A stretch of DNA of 64,000 nt. Origin: Neolewinella lacunae. GTDB lineage: Bacteria; Bacteroidota; Bacteroidia; Chitinophagales; Saprospiraceae. Under the pieces are notes generated by a model that saw only the letters and a program-made list of their open reading frames with translations, had not been told where the DNA came from and did not search any database. The stretch spans positions 23,926 through 87,925 of the forward strand of contig NZ_JACSIT010000138.1 in NCBI RefSeq assembly GCF_014349155.1, written 5' to 3'. Positions 7,874-19,200 of this stretch are shown here, one piece after another. Position 1 is the first letter of the stretch, and every line of letters starts with the position of its first letter. The translations under genes and the position numbers were made by a program.

Positions 7874-8896
7874 TTAATTAAGTCCCGAAGACTTCCGAAT
7901 TTCCAGTCCCCCATCTTCGGCGCGGACCAGGAAATAGCCGTCCAATTCCGGGGTGTTCTCCACCAGTTCGAGGGCGGCTGCGGGGCCGAGGACCATGCAG
8001 GCGGTCGCGAAGGCGTCGGCCGTGGCGCAGTCGGGGGCCAAAATGCTGGCGCTGAGCAGGCGATTGCGTTCCACCAGGCCCGTTTTGGGGTTGATGGTGT
8101 GGCTAAAGGTTTCGCCGTCGACGGTGTAATAACTCAGGTAATTGCCGGAGGTGGCGATGGCGCGGCCGTTGCTCAGGGGGAGGGTGCCGGCTTGAGAGAC
8201 TTTGCTGCGGTCTTCGTCGGGCAGTCGGATGGCCACGTTCCAGGGCTTACCGTTTTTGGTGCCGCCGCCGCGCATCTCGCCACCGATGTCGATGAGGTGA
8301 TCGGGTCTTCCGGCGCTGGTGAGGAGTTGGGAGAGGAGATCGACGCCGAAGCCTTTGGCGCTGGCGTTGAGGTCGAGTTCCGTCCCCGGTTCTTTGTGGA
8401 GAAACTGTCCTTCGAGGCGGATGCGGTCCATGCCTACCAGTTGGCGCAGGCGGTCTACCTCGGCGGGGTCGAAGTTGGCGCTCTCCCGGGGTTTACCGGT
8501 GCCGAAGCCCCAGAATCTGACGAGGGGGGCAACGGTGGGGTCGTAGGCTCCGCCGGTGGCTTCGCTGGCGCGGCGGGCCAGTTCGAGGTTAGGGATAAAG
8601 TGGCGGGTGCCGGCCAGATCGATGCCCCTTTCGCTTTGGTTGAAGGCATTGAGTTTGCTGGTGGGCACCCAGGCGGAAAGTTCGGCGTTGTAGGCCGTCA
8701 GCAGGCTATCGATGCGGGCGCGGAGGCCGGGCAGGGAGTCGCCCAGGTAAGTCACGCGGTAGTAGGAACCCATCGCCTCGCCGGTCAGGAGGTGACTTTC
8801 CTGGGGGGTGGTGTCGGTGGGTTCGGCCTGCGTTGCGGGGGCGCGGTCGCAGGTGCAAAAGAAAAGGACGAGGAGCAGGGGAAGGTAGAAACGCAT
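7874..8896 (-). CDS. ApbE-family FAD:protein FMN transferase, lipoprotein
   Basis: A 340-residue protein. ApbE enzymes move FMN from FAD onto a Thr of exported flavoproteins such as NqrC or RnfG. The start at 8894-8896 gives a lipoprotein signal peptide (MRFYLPLLLVLFFC). Family features follow in order: GEAMGSYYRVTYLG, LNAFNQSERG, ATGGAYDPTVAPLVRFWGFG, LDLNASAKGFGVDLL, DIGGEMRGGG, SGNYLSYYTVDG, HTINPKTG and the metal-binding region CATADAFATACMVLG. The 16-bp dispersed motif encodes the CTCDRAP segment straight after the lipobox. No Nqr/Rnf genes are in the window, so its substrate is unknown. A TACCTTTG box lies 61 bp upstream. Confidence 0.93.
   Translation of the reverse strand: MRFYLPLLLVLFFCTCDRAPATQAEPTDTTPQESHLLTGEAMGSYYRVTYLGDSLPGLRARIDSLLTAYNAELSAWVPTSKLNAFNQSERGIDLAGTRHFIPNLELARRASEATGGAYDPTVAPLVRFWGFGTGKPRESANFDPAEVDRLRQLVGMDRIRLEGQFLHKEPGTELDLNASAKGFGVDLLSQLLTSAGRPDHLIDIGGEMRGGGTKNGKPWNVAIRLPDEDRSKVSQAGTLPLSNGRAIATSGNYLSYYTVDGETFSHTINPKTGLVERNRLLSASILAPDCATADAFATACMVLGPAAALELVENTPELDGYFLVRAEDGGLEIRKSSGLN
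8841..8856 (-). repeat. Dispersed 16-bp motif, GCACCTGCGACCGCGC
   Basis: Exact copy, variable base A, inside the apbE-like gene, where it encodes CTCDRA just after the signal peptide. Confidence 0.9.
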
Positions 8897-8957
8897 GGTC
8901 TTTTGGCTTTGGGAGGGAGATTGCCCGGGGAAAGGGAGCGGACGGGCTGCTTTGCGG

Positions 8958-8965
8958 CAAAGGTA
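8958..8965 (-). promoter_or_regulatory. Candidate -7 box for the apbE-like gene (TACCTTTG)
   Basis: A perfect TAnnTTTG box on the minus strand, ending 61 bp before the ATG at 8896. Confidence 0.5.
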
Positions 8966-9003
8966 GGGGCCGGCAGCCTCCCCTCGCTCGTCCAACTGGC
9001 CCG

Positions 9004-9019
9004 GCACCTGCGTCCGCGC
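9004..9019 (+). repeat. Dispersed 16-bp motif, GCACCTGCGTCCGCGC
   Basis: Exact copy, variable base T, in the divergent gap between the apbE-like gene and the hybrid two-component regulator. Confidence 0.9.
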
Positions 9020-9101
9020 CAAAAAAAAGCCTGAACTGCCGTATCTTCCCACTTCACCACCAATCTTCAGCTGCCGGGCCTTCCCGCGCGGTTTTGCGTT
9101 T

Positions 9102-12100
9102 ATGTTTTCAATCGGCAGGTTCATCCCTACATTATTGTTGTGTAGTGCCTTCGCTTTGGCGGTGCTGCCGGTTTGTGCGCAGCTGCCGCACACTTATTTC
9201 TGGCCCTACACCTCCGACGATGGCCTGGGCGGGCAGACCTTGAATGATGTTTTTGTCGACCGCCAGGGCTACCTCTGGAGCGGTGGCTACTCGGGGCTGC
9301 ACCGCTTTGATGGCTACGACTTTGTACCTTTTCCAGCCGACCTCACCGACTCCCTGGCCCTGAGCCACGACCTCGTCTCCCACCTCTGCGAAGACGGCAC
9401 GGGGCAGTTGTGGGTGGGCACCAAGGTGGGCCTCAACCGCTACGAGCGCCGCAGTGGCACCTTCCGGCGGTACTTCGCCAAGCCCGACGACCCGCAGCAG
9501 CTGCCCGACGATGACATCATGACGGTGGCGCCCTACGGCCCGGACGGACTGCTGGTGGCCACCCTGCGCGGCCTGCGGGAATACCGCGCGGCGACCGACG
9601 ACTTTGCGCCCGTGGAGCACCTGGCCGACTCCTTATTCTACTGCCTGCGCACCGATTTGCCCGGTTTCCGCATCCTGGGCGGCAACAATTTTACGGTGAC
9701 GGGCATTGACGCGGCGGGAGAGCCGGTGCACATCCCCTGTGCTGGCCCGAACCGCATTGCCGGCGTCCACGCCCTGGTCCATTTCGGAGGCCAGATTTAC
9801 GCGGGCACTTCGGAGGGGCTCTTCCGCCTTGACGTTGCGGCCGGCCGCGCCGAAAATGTTTTCCCCGCTGACCACCCCTTGCGCAATGCCTTCGTTAAAG
9901 ACCTCAGCGTCTACCAGGGGCGGCTCTGGGCCGCCACGCGGGGACTGGGCCTTTTCAGCTACGATCCGGCTGGCGGGGTCCGGCGCTTCCTGCCCCGCGA
10001 AGATGGCAGCAATGGCCTGCTAGACGCCCACAACCGCGCCCTGGCAACCGACCCCCAGGGTAACCTGTGGATTGGCGGATTCCGGGGCCTCAACCGCTAC
10101 CGCACCTCCGCCGGCCTGCAGTGGTACCGCTACCCCGCAGCCAACCCCGCCAGCAACCAACTCCTGATGATGGGCCTGGGCAGCGCCGGCGAATTCCTCA
10201 CCTACCGCCGCCTGGATGGGCTTACCATCAGTCCGGCCGTCGGCACCGCCAGCCAGGCCGCCCCCTTCCCCCTCAACGAATACTGGATTGATAAAGACCT
10301 CAACGACATCTACACCGACCGCAGCGGCACCACCTGGCTGCCCCGGGGCAACGATGGCCTCTACCGCTACCGCGCCGGGCGTTGGCTCCCCCCGGTAGGC
10401 ACCCCCGCGATGACCCAAACCCGCCTCTCGTGCATCGCCGAGGACCTCCGGCAGGACGGCATTTACTGGCTCGGTACGGAAGCGGGCCTGCTGCGCTACG
10501 ACCTGGCGGCCAACGCAGCCCGCTTTTTTCTGCCGGCCGACTTCGATAAGACCGTCGTGACGGCCGTTGCGCCGGCGGCCGACGGGCGGGTGTGGCTCGC
10601 CATCGGGGGCTACTACGGCGCGCGCATTGCCCACTTTGACCCCGCAGACGGCACTTTCACCTTTTTACCAACGCCGCCGGGGCTGGACGCACTGGGCTCT
10701 TCCGGACGGGTCCTGCAATTCAGCTGGGAAGACGAGACAACGCTGTGGGCCCTGAGTAGCAATGGCCTGCAACGCATCGCCACCGACGCGGGAACGTCCA
10801 CCTGGTTCGGCCAGCGCGAAGGCCTGCCGGCGGGGGTGTTGCGCTCTTTTGCCCTGGACCAGCGGGGCGACTTCTGGATCGGCACCGACCTTTTCATCCA
10901 CCGCTTCCGGCCAGGGCAAGGAGCGGGCCTTCGTCTGCCGCTGCCACCCGGAGCCCACGTCATCGACCGCACCGCGCTGGTGGCACCAGGCGGCCAGGTG
11001 TACTTCGGCACTTTCAACGGACTGGTAACCTTCCACCCCGATAGCGTGGGCCAGGACCTCCGCTTTGCCCCCTTGGTCGTACACGAAGTAAGCGCCAATG
11101 GCCACCGCGTAAACCTGCCGGAAGAGCGGGCCGACGATCACTACCTCGCCCTCAGGAAAGGGGAACGGGTACTGCGGCTGAATTTCTCGGCCCTAGCCTA
11201 CGATGCCCAGGGGGCCTACCGCTACGCCTACCGCCGGGCGGAGGAAAGCGACGCCTGGCAAGCGCTGGGTACGGGCCGTAGCCTGACGATCTCGGACCTT
11301 CCGCCGGGCGTTACGCGCCTTGAGCTCCGCTCCGACGACGGCCGGGGCAACTGGAACCCGAAGACGCTGGCGCTGGCCATCGAGGTGCCACCCTACTGGT
11401 ACGAGATCAAAAAAGTACGGATCGGGCTGGCCCTGTTTTTCTTTCTCCTGCTCTTGCTCGCTGGCCGTTCCATCCTGCGCCGCCGGCTGGAGCGCCAGCG
11501 CCACGAGCAGCTGCTGGCGCTGGACGAGTTCAAATCCCGCGTCTTTACCAACCTTACCCATGAGTTCCGCACGCCGCTGACGCTGATCCTGGGTCCCGCC
11601 AAACGCCTGCGGGCCAGGGCGACCGAGTTGGCCGACCCGACGCTGGGCCGCGAAGCCCGGCGCATTGTCCGCCAAGGCCAACGCCTGCTCGCCCTCATCA
11701 ACCAGGTGCTCGACCTCCGCAAACTCGAAGAAGGGCGGCTGGAGGTGGAGCCTGAACCTACTGACCTCGACCAGTTTCTGGCGGACTTAAGCGAAGGCTT
11801 TCGGGACGAAGCCCAGCAGCTGGGCATCACCCTGACGTACTACGGAGCCGAAGAGGGAGAAATTGGCAACTGTTGGATCGATCAACCCAAGGTAGAAAGC
11901 ATCCTGACCAACCTGCTGGGCAATGCCCTGAAATTCACCCCCGCGGGCGGGCGCGTTACCGTAAGCCTAGTTCACCACCCCGGCCGCTGGTCGGTGACCG
12001 TGGCCGATAATGGCAAGGGCATTCCGGAGGCCTACCAGGAAGCCATCTTTGAGCGCTTCGGCCGGGTGCCGGGCAAGGAAGCCAGTGGCACGGGGATCGG

Positions 12101-13055
12101 CCTGGCGGTGGTGCGGGAGCTCACCGAACTTTTACAGGGAAAAATCACGCTGGAAAGCCGCCCGGGGGAAGGCACCTCCTTCCAGCTTGATTTCCCGCTG
12201 CACCCGGCCGGGCAGCCCGCGCGCCCGCCCGCTGCACCCCCTGTGAGCGAAGTGGCCGCTGCAGTGGAAGTCCCTGCTCCCCCCCACGACCGTCCCCTGG
12301 TATTGATCGTCGAAGACCAGGCCGAGGTGGCCGCCTACCTCCGCGAGAGCCTCGCCGCCCAGTACCGTACCCTGGTAGCCAGTGACGGGGCGGCGGGCCT
12401 GGACATTGCCTTCCAGGAAATCCCCGACCTGGTGGTGAGCGACGTGATGATGCCCAGGTTGAACGGCCTGCAACTCTGCGCCCGCCTCAAGGCCGACCGC
12501 CGCACGAGCCACCTGCCCGTTTTGCTCCTCACCGCCAAATCCGCCGAAGAACACCGCCTGGAGGGATTGGAACGGGGAGCGGATGCCTACCTCACCAAGC
12601 CTTTCAACGAACGGGAACTGCACCTGCGGCTGCGCAACCTGCTCCACCTCCGCGACCGGGCCGCTGCCCACCTGCGGGAACAATTGCTGGTGCCCGCCGC
12701 CCGCCCCGGCCCCGCGCCCGCCGAAGCCGACTGGCTGGAGGAGGTCCGCCAACTCATCCTGGCCCGCCTGGACGACGCCAGCCTGGGCGGGGCCGACCTG
12801 GAACGCCACCTGGGCATGAGCCGCAGCCAGCTCCAGCGCAAATTGCAATCGACCCTGGGCCTCTCCCCCTCCCGGCTCATCAACCAGTTCCGCCTGGAAG
12901 CCGCCGCCCGCCGTTTGCGCAGCAGCAACGACCCGGTCAGCGACATAGCCTACGCCTGCGGCTTCCAGGACCCCAGCTACTTCGGCCGCAAATTCCGCGA
13001 ACACTACGGCGTATCCCCGAAGGAATACCGCGAAGGAACCGCGAAAAACAATTAG
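9102..13055 (+). CDS. Hybrid two-component system protein (HTCS), AraC-type output
   Basis: A 1317-residue one-protein signalling chain. A signal peptide (to about VCAQ, residue 26) leads into a periplasmic sensor of repeated propeller blades (GYLWSGGYSGLHRFDGYDF, GQLWVGTKVGLNRYE, GNLWIGGFRGLNRY) and a Y_Y_Y-like β-sandwich. One membrane helix lies near residue 772. The histidine kinase follows (FTNLTHEFRTPL, His ~820; NALKFTPAGG, DNGKGI, GTGIGLAV), then a receiver with Asp in VVSDVMMPRLNG (~1112) and Lys in TKPF, and a C-terminal AraC helix-turn-helix (SDIAYACGFQDPSYFGRKFR). Such proteins usually control neighbouring surface or polysaccharide operons, so the secreted-protein operon from 13279 is the natural candidate target (inference). 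Confidence 0.97.
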   Translation: MFSIGRFIPTLLLCSAFALAVLPVCAQLPHTYFWPYTSDDGLGGQTLNDVFVDRQGYLWSGGYSGLHRFDGYDFVPFPADLTDSLALSHDLVSHLCEDGTGQLWVGTKVGLNRYERRSGTFRRYFAKPDDPQQLPDDDIMTVAPYGPDGLLVATLRGLREYRAATDDFAPVEHLADSLFYCLRTDLPGFRILGGNNFTVTGIDAAGEPVHIPCAGPNRIAGVHALVHFGGQIYAGTSEGLFRLDVAAGRAENVFPADHPLRNAFVKDLSVYQGRLWAATRGLGLFSYDPAGGVRRFLPREDGSNGLLDAHNRALATDPQGNLWIGGFRGLNRYRTSAGLQWYRYPAANPASNQLLMMGLGSAGEFLTYRRLDGLTISPAVGTASQAAPFPLNEYWIDKDLNDIYTDRSGTTWLPRGNDGLYRYRAGRWLPPVGTPAMTQTRLSCIAEDLRQDGIYWLGTEAGLLRYDLAANAARFFLPADFDKTVVTAVAPAADGRVWLAIGGYYGARIAHFDPADGTFTFLPTPPGLDALGSSGRVLQFSWEDETTLWALSSNGLQRIATDAGTSTWFGQREGLPAGVLRSFALDQRGDFWIGTDLFIHRFRPGQGAGLRLPLPPGAHVIDRTALVAPGGQVYFGTFNGLVTFHPDSVGQDLRFAPLVVHEVSANGHRVNLPEERADDHYLALRKGERVLRLNFSALAYDAQGAYRYAYRRAEESDAWQALGTGRSLTISDLPPGVTRLELRSDDGRGNWNPKTLALAIEVPPYWYEIKKVRIGLALFFFLLLLLAGRSILRRRLERQRHEQLLALDEFKSRVFTNLTHEFRTPLTLILGPAKRLRARATELADPTLGREARRIVRQGQRLLALINQVLDLRKLEEGRLEVEPEPTDLDQFLADLSEGFRDEAQQLGITLTYYGAEEGEIGNCWIDQPKVESILTNLLGNALKFTPAGGRVTVSLVHHPGRWSVTVADNGKGIPEAYQEAIFERFGRVPGKEASGTGIGLAVVRELTELLQGKITLESRPGEGTSFQLDFPLHPAGQPARPPAAPPVSEVAAAVEVPAPPHDRPLVLIVEDQAEVAAYLRESLAAQYRTLVASDGAAGLDIAFQEIPDLVVSDVMMPRLNGLQLCARLKADRRTSHLPVLLLTAKSAEEHRLEGLERGADAYLTKPFNERELHLRLRNLLHLRDRAAAHLREQLLVPAARPGPAPAEADWLEEVRQLILARLDDASLGGADLERHLGMSRSQLQRKLQSTLGLSPSRLINQFRLEAAARRLRSSNDPVSDIAYACGFQDPSYFGRKFREHYGVSPKEYREGTAKNN

Positions 13056-13056
13056 G

Positions 13057-13072
13057 GCGCGGCCGCAGGTGC
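13057..13072 (-). repeat. Dispersed 16-bp motif, GCACCTGCGGCCGCGC
   Basis: Exact copy, variable base G, one base after the HTCS stop codon. Confidence 0.9.
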
Positions 13073-13278
13073 GGGAGATGGGGATAAAAAGCAAAGCCGG
13101 CAGCCAGGCTCTTGCTCCCCGGCAGCGGCCTTCCGCCAGCCATTGCTAAGCCTGCCAGCCAGCGGGCAATACGTCCGAGGATCTGGGCAATTTGTCCGAG
13201 CCTCCCCGTCGGGGTCTCCCCCACCTTTGGCTTGCTTTTTGGCTGTGGACAAGACTCACTCTTTACTTTTAGTTACCC

Positions 13279-16200
13279 ATGATTCACCAACGATTCAGGT
13301 TCCGCCTTCTGGCGCTGACCCTCCTCTTTATTGCATTTTCCCTTTCCGTCTATTCCCAGGCCGTTCGCATCAGTGTCATCGTGCCCAATCCGCCGCCGGC
13401 CTACTGGGATGCCTACCTGGAATTTAACGCCGACATCCGGGTGATCCTGACCAATGTATCGACCCAAACCCGGGAGGTAAAACTCATTCCCACCCTGACG
13501 TCTGACCGGGGCCTGGGGGCAAGGTTTTCGCCGGATTTTCAGCCCCTTTCGCCCATCGTGGTGCCGGGTGGAGGGACGGTCAACCTCACCTACCGCGATC
13601 TGCGGGCCATCTTTGGGACGCCGGCCCAGTCGGACGTCCAGCTCTCCGGCATCAGTTTTGATCGCCTTTTTGAATCGGAGACCATTCCGGAGGGCACCTA
13701 CACTTTGTGCGTGGAAGCCCGCGATTTCGTCACCAACGAGCCCCTGAGCAACAACTTCGGCTGTGATGTCTTCTTCGTGCAGCAGCACGAACCGCCGTTG
13801 ATCATTTACCCCGGCGACGGAGCGCAGGTGACGAGCACGCAACCCCAATTCATCAACTTCTTGTGGTCGACCACGGGCATTCCCGGGCGGGTCCGGTACC
13901 GCTTCGAGCTCTACGACCTGGACGACCTGGGTTTGAACAATCCCGCCGACGCCTACCTGCTGGCCGCTACCCGGCCCCTGTTTGAGACCGATGAGCTGGT
14001 GGCCAACACCCTGGCCTACGACCTGGGCTACCCCCCGCTCATTCCCGGCCGGCACTACGCCATTCAGGTGACGGCTTATGACCCGAACGAAGAACTTTTG
14101 TTTGCTCAAGGGGGCCAAAGCCAGGTCCATCAGTTCCAGTACGTCGCCCCCATCGTCTTCGGCGGAGGCAACGGCACGATCGTGATTGCTCCACCCAATG
14201 ACGGCAGTGGCGGTGGCGGCGGCGGGGTGGTTCCCGGCCCCGGCAACCTGAACAACCAGGGCAACCAGCAGGCCAATTACGTGTACAACTGTCCGCCCCT
14301 GCCCCCACCCACTACCACGCCCTACCCCAACACCATCGGCATTGGCCAGACCATTTCCGTTGGTGGTTTCCCGCTGGAGATCCTGAGTGGTGGAGGCTTT
14401 TCCCCCATTGCGGGGACGGGCCGGATCCTGGTACCCGCCTTTAATACCTACGTCAACGTTGAATTTACTGGCCTCGACGTCAATACCAACCTGGAGGCCT
14501 ACGGCAACGGCGATGTGGTACGGGCCGTGGCGGGCAGCAACCTCATCCCCAACTCCCTTTTCGAGGACCTTTCCAACGGAGCATTCAACCCCAACGACCT
14601 GGCCGAGAGCACCGCCGGGCAATTGCGGGATTACGTGGCCAATACCAACAACTGGCTCAACCCCCAAAACCCCGGAATTCACCCCGCTTTGAACCTTCCC
14701 GCCGGCGTTGCTGGTGCGGGCATGGACCTGATCCTGACGGGCATGGAATTCACCCCCGGCGGGGGCGTGATGGCTGCCTACGTACAGGTAGACCTGCCGG
14801 AGGCCCAGGGTGACCGCCGCCTGCTCTTCGTCGGCAAAGGCATCTGCCTGACCGAGGGCAACCTCGGCCAGGGGGGAGCCCTGGTGTTGGGTGGCGACCA
14901 AACCTTCGCCCTTTCCGACGGTCTGGACCTCACCTTCCTTGGCGGCGAGGACGGCACCAGCGTCGACTGGAGCGAAAACGGCGTCACCTCCCTGAACGTC
15001 AGCGGCCGGCTGACTTTCGACCAAACCCTCGTCAATACGAACGGGCAGGCCCTGACGGCATCCTTCACCGCTACGGTGGAAGACTACCAGGATTGGACGG
15101 CCACCGTCACCCTCAACCAAAACGAGTGGGCCATCCCCGGGCTGGAGGACTTTGCCCTGCAGCTGTTGCCGGGTACCATTGCCTACGACCACTCCGCCGT
15201 GGCCGCCCCTCCGGGCTTCGACCTGCCGGCCAGCCACCCCCTGGCGGGCAATGAACAGCTCTGGCAGGGCGTCTACATCCCTGGCCTCGAATTCAGCTTC
15301 CCCTCCGGGATTGACGCCGAAGTAAACATTCAGGACATCATCCTCGACCAGCAGGGCGTCTGGCTGGACGTAGACATTAATGGCAACATCCTTTCTTTCG
15401 GGGACAATGCCGACGTTGGCAACTGGCCCCTGGCCATTGACCACCTGGGGCTTGACGTGCGCGGCAGCTCTGTGGAAAGTGCCAGCTTCGGGGGGAGAAT
15501 CAAGCTGCCCATCAGCAGTACTGAACTGGCCTTCACCGCGCCGATTGGTGGCGGAGGGGACTTCAACTTCGCCGTGGAACTGGGGCAGGCCATCAACGTT
15601 GATATGTGGGTGGCGGAAATGTCGCTGGCGGGCAACTCCTCCGTCGGTGTTTCCAAGCAAGGCAATTCCTACCTCCCGCAGGCCGTCCTCCACGGCCAGC
15701 TGAGCATTGGCTGGACGAAGACCGACAACCAGGCCAACTCGGCGGTGGGCGACTTCGAGCTGCCGGGCATCGAATTCCAGGACCTGACCATCACCGGCGG
15801 CGCGGGACAACCCCAGCTCAGCGGCGAATTTGGCTTAGACCTGGAAGACGTCTTCCAGGGCGGCTTGGCGGCCTTCCCGCTGCAACTCAAGGGTGTCGAC
15901 CTCAACCTCAACGGCAGCGAAATCGGCTTGCAACTCGACCTCGGGCTCAAACTCACCGAGATGGCCAATGGCTTCGAAGGCAGCACCGCATTCACCATCA
16001 TTGGCGACTGGGACGGCGGCCAAAAACGTTTTACCTACGACCGCACCGAACTCAACCAGATTTCCATTGACGCCGATATGGGCGTTATTGACATCGAAGG
16101 CTCCATCGTCTTTTACAACGGCGACCCTACCTACGGGGATGGCTTCGACGGGGCGGTGGACATTGAGGTCATCCCCCTCGACGTGGGTCTGGAAATGCGG

Positions 16201-19200
16201 CTGATGGTGGGTAGAAAACCCAGCTACCGTTACTTCATGATTGATGCGCTGGCTAAGTTCCCGGGCATCCCGCTGGGGCCCTCCGGACTTGGGCTCTACG
16301 GGCTGGGCGGTGGCTTCTACGCCAATATGCAACGGCAGTTTCCGGAAAACCAGGTCATGACCATCAATGATGTCCCGGACGTACCCGAACTGGGCAACGC
16401 CCTGGGTGAAGGCGGCAGCGGCGCCACCTACGTACCGTTGCAAGGCAACTTTGGCTTCATGGCCCGCGCCGTCATTGGCCTCTTCCCCGTCTCTACGGCT
16501 ATGAACGCCGACCTGGAATTCGGGATGGACATTGGCCCGAACTTCAACGTCAACAGCATGTACATGTCGGGCGACGCCTACGTGATGCAAAACATGGCCG
16601 ACCGCGACGGTGGTGCCCTCATCAGTGGCGGGGCCGACCTGATTATGAACTTTCAGGACAAGGAGTACACCTTCGGCGGCAGCCTCCACGCCAACATTCT
16701 GAAGTTCCTCGAACTGGACGTCAATCTGGAAGCCTACTATTCCCCCGACGACTGGCACTTCTACCTGGGCCGTTGGACGCCCGGCCACGCCGACCCGCTG
16801 ACGGACCCCAACCGGATCAAGTTTGAAGCAGGCTTTGATTTCTCCGTGGCCAGCGTCAAGACCGGCATCAATTCCTACTTCATGATGGGTACAGACCTGC
16901 CCGCTGGCCTGCCACCCAAGCCACTGCAGATCCAGAACATCTTTGCCCAGGACAACGACAATCTTCCTACCCAGGGACTGCTCCCCGTCCTGACCACCAC
17001 CAAGGGCTTCGCCTTCGGGATGATCAATTATTTCGACCTCAGCTTCAAGGTGCTCATCTTCCGTCTGGACATCGAGTACCTCATGGGCCTCGACGTACTG
17101 ATGGAGAACAAACAGGGCCAGGAATGCAGCCTGACGGAGTTTGGCATCAACCAGTGGTACGGTAAGGGCCAGGCTTACGCCTACCTCGGCATCGAAGGGG
17201 CCGTGGAAGGACGGCTCTTCGGGAAGACCCGTAAGTTCACCTTCGTAGAGATTGAAGCGGCGGCCGCCATCGATTTTGCGGGCCCCAAACCCGTATGGTT
17301 GCGGGGGAAAGCCGCATTACGCGGGGAAGTCCTCGGTGGCCTGGTGAAGTTCGACACGAAGGTACAGTTCGAACACGGCAAGAAAGTGGTCTGTAGCCTG
17401 GACGGCAACAACGTCTTCGACGACATCCCCATCGTGGAGGAATTTGACCCCGCCGACGGGGCCACCTTGCAGTCCATCTTCACCAACCCCCAGGTATCGT
17501 TCAACTTCCCCCGCGGAGCCTTCCCCATCGAAGAAGAGTCTGACGAACCGGGTGAGACCATCACCCGCTACTACGGCTACCAGATTACTTCTTTTAAGGT
17601 CCGGACCAAAGTTCAGGGAGAAAGCTGGAAAGTTCACGCAGGTGGAACCGGTGCTCCCCAGTACGACAACGCTGGCTACAGCTGTGCCTACGACCTGCCC
17701 GAGCAATTGCCCGAGTACGCCGACGTAGAGATCGAAATCAAGGTGCGTGGCCGGCGCTACGGTTCCAACAATACCAACGACGTTGTGGAGAACTTCGATG
17801 AGCAAGTCTACAAGTCCACCTTCAAAACGGGTGAGGCACCGGATTACATCATGGCCAACAGCATTGACCATTCCGTACCCTTCCACCGCCAGCGCTACTT
17901 CCTGGAAGACCAGCACGGAAATAGTGGCTATTTCAACTTCTGGCACGAGCAATCCAACAAGCTCTTCCGTTCCGCCCCTTCTCCGCAGGATGGGCTTTCC
18001 AACCAGGGGACTTACTCCTACAAAGTTCGTTTTAAAGACCTGGCGGCGGGCACCCACCACGACGTCAACCCCACCGGCATCAGCACTGCGGCGGGCGGCG
18101 GGCTGAACTTTGCCCTGCCCAAGGCCTACCTGCAACCCGACAAGGTTTACGAAATCGACGTCGTCCGCATCTACAACCCGCCCGCCGGGAACAGCCAGGA
18201 CAACACCAACGTAGTCATGGAAAACCTGGGCATCAGCGGCCAGGGTGGTGGTGGCGGCCAACTTCAGATTCTGGCCCTGCCCCCGCCCCCCAACCCAAAC
18301 CAGGGCCTCTTCCAGGTGGCCGTGCTGAACAACAACGGCGGCAACATCCAGCAAATGGGGCTGAACAACCAGTTCCAGTCTCCCCAGAATCCGCCCGCCA
18401 ATCTCAACCCCGGCAACCTACAGGGCAATGGAGGGGGTGGTGTCCAGCCCGGCCCCGGCAACCTCCAGGGCAACGGTGGTGGTGGCGGTGGCATCCAGCC
18501 CGGACCCGGCAATTTTCTCAACCCGGGCGGTAACATGGACGGCCTGAAGTACGCCTCCCGCCGCCTCAAGCACCGTGGGCAGGTCGGCGAACAGGTCGTT
18601 AAATCCCTGATGCAGCAGAAGTTTTACTTCAAAACTTCGAAGTACAAGACCCTGGCGGCGAAGATGAACGACGTAGACATCAAGAACCTGGCCAACCCAA
18701 AGTTCCAGGAACACATCCTCGATACCGACCCCCTCCACCAGTACCCCGATGGCGCGTTGATCAAAACGCTCTACGTTTTCCTGGAAAGTGAAGAGCCCTT
18801 CGACCGCTTTGAATCGCAGTACTGGACCTGGGCGCTCAACGTCACCGACGGCGCCAACCACAGCCAGTTTAAAGTAACGAAGTACAGCCCCTACGTCACC
18901 TTCGAAGGAAAAGAAGACTGGCGGAGCCAGACTTTCATGACCGAAGGCAGCAATGGCCTGTTCCGACCGCCGTTTGACTACAGCGACAACAGCTGGTGCA
19001 ACCAGACTTTTTACGACCCGGACGTGGAGTATCTGGACTACGAAAATGCCCTTCCCAAGCCCAATGCCATCCTCCACACGGGCAATCCCAACCCCTGGAA
19101 ATGGTTTGCTTACCAGCTGGCTTCACCCAACGTATGGGATCTGGAAGATGACCGCCGTTACCGCCACGAAGCACCCTTCGGCACGCGGAGAAACCGGGAG

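Noticed and set aside
13273-15810. Minus-strand frame of 845 codons opposite the giant secreted protein
   Set aside because: Val/Gly/Asp-rich shadow without motif; the plus frame has a signal peptide and operon context.
18241-18540. Glycine-coding repeats as a mobile or regulatory repeat
   Set aside because: They vary at synonymous sites, keep frame and encode linker peptides; protein-level repetition suffices.
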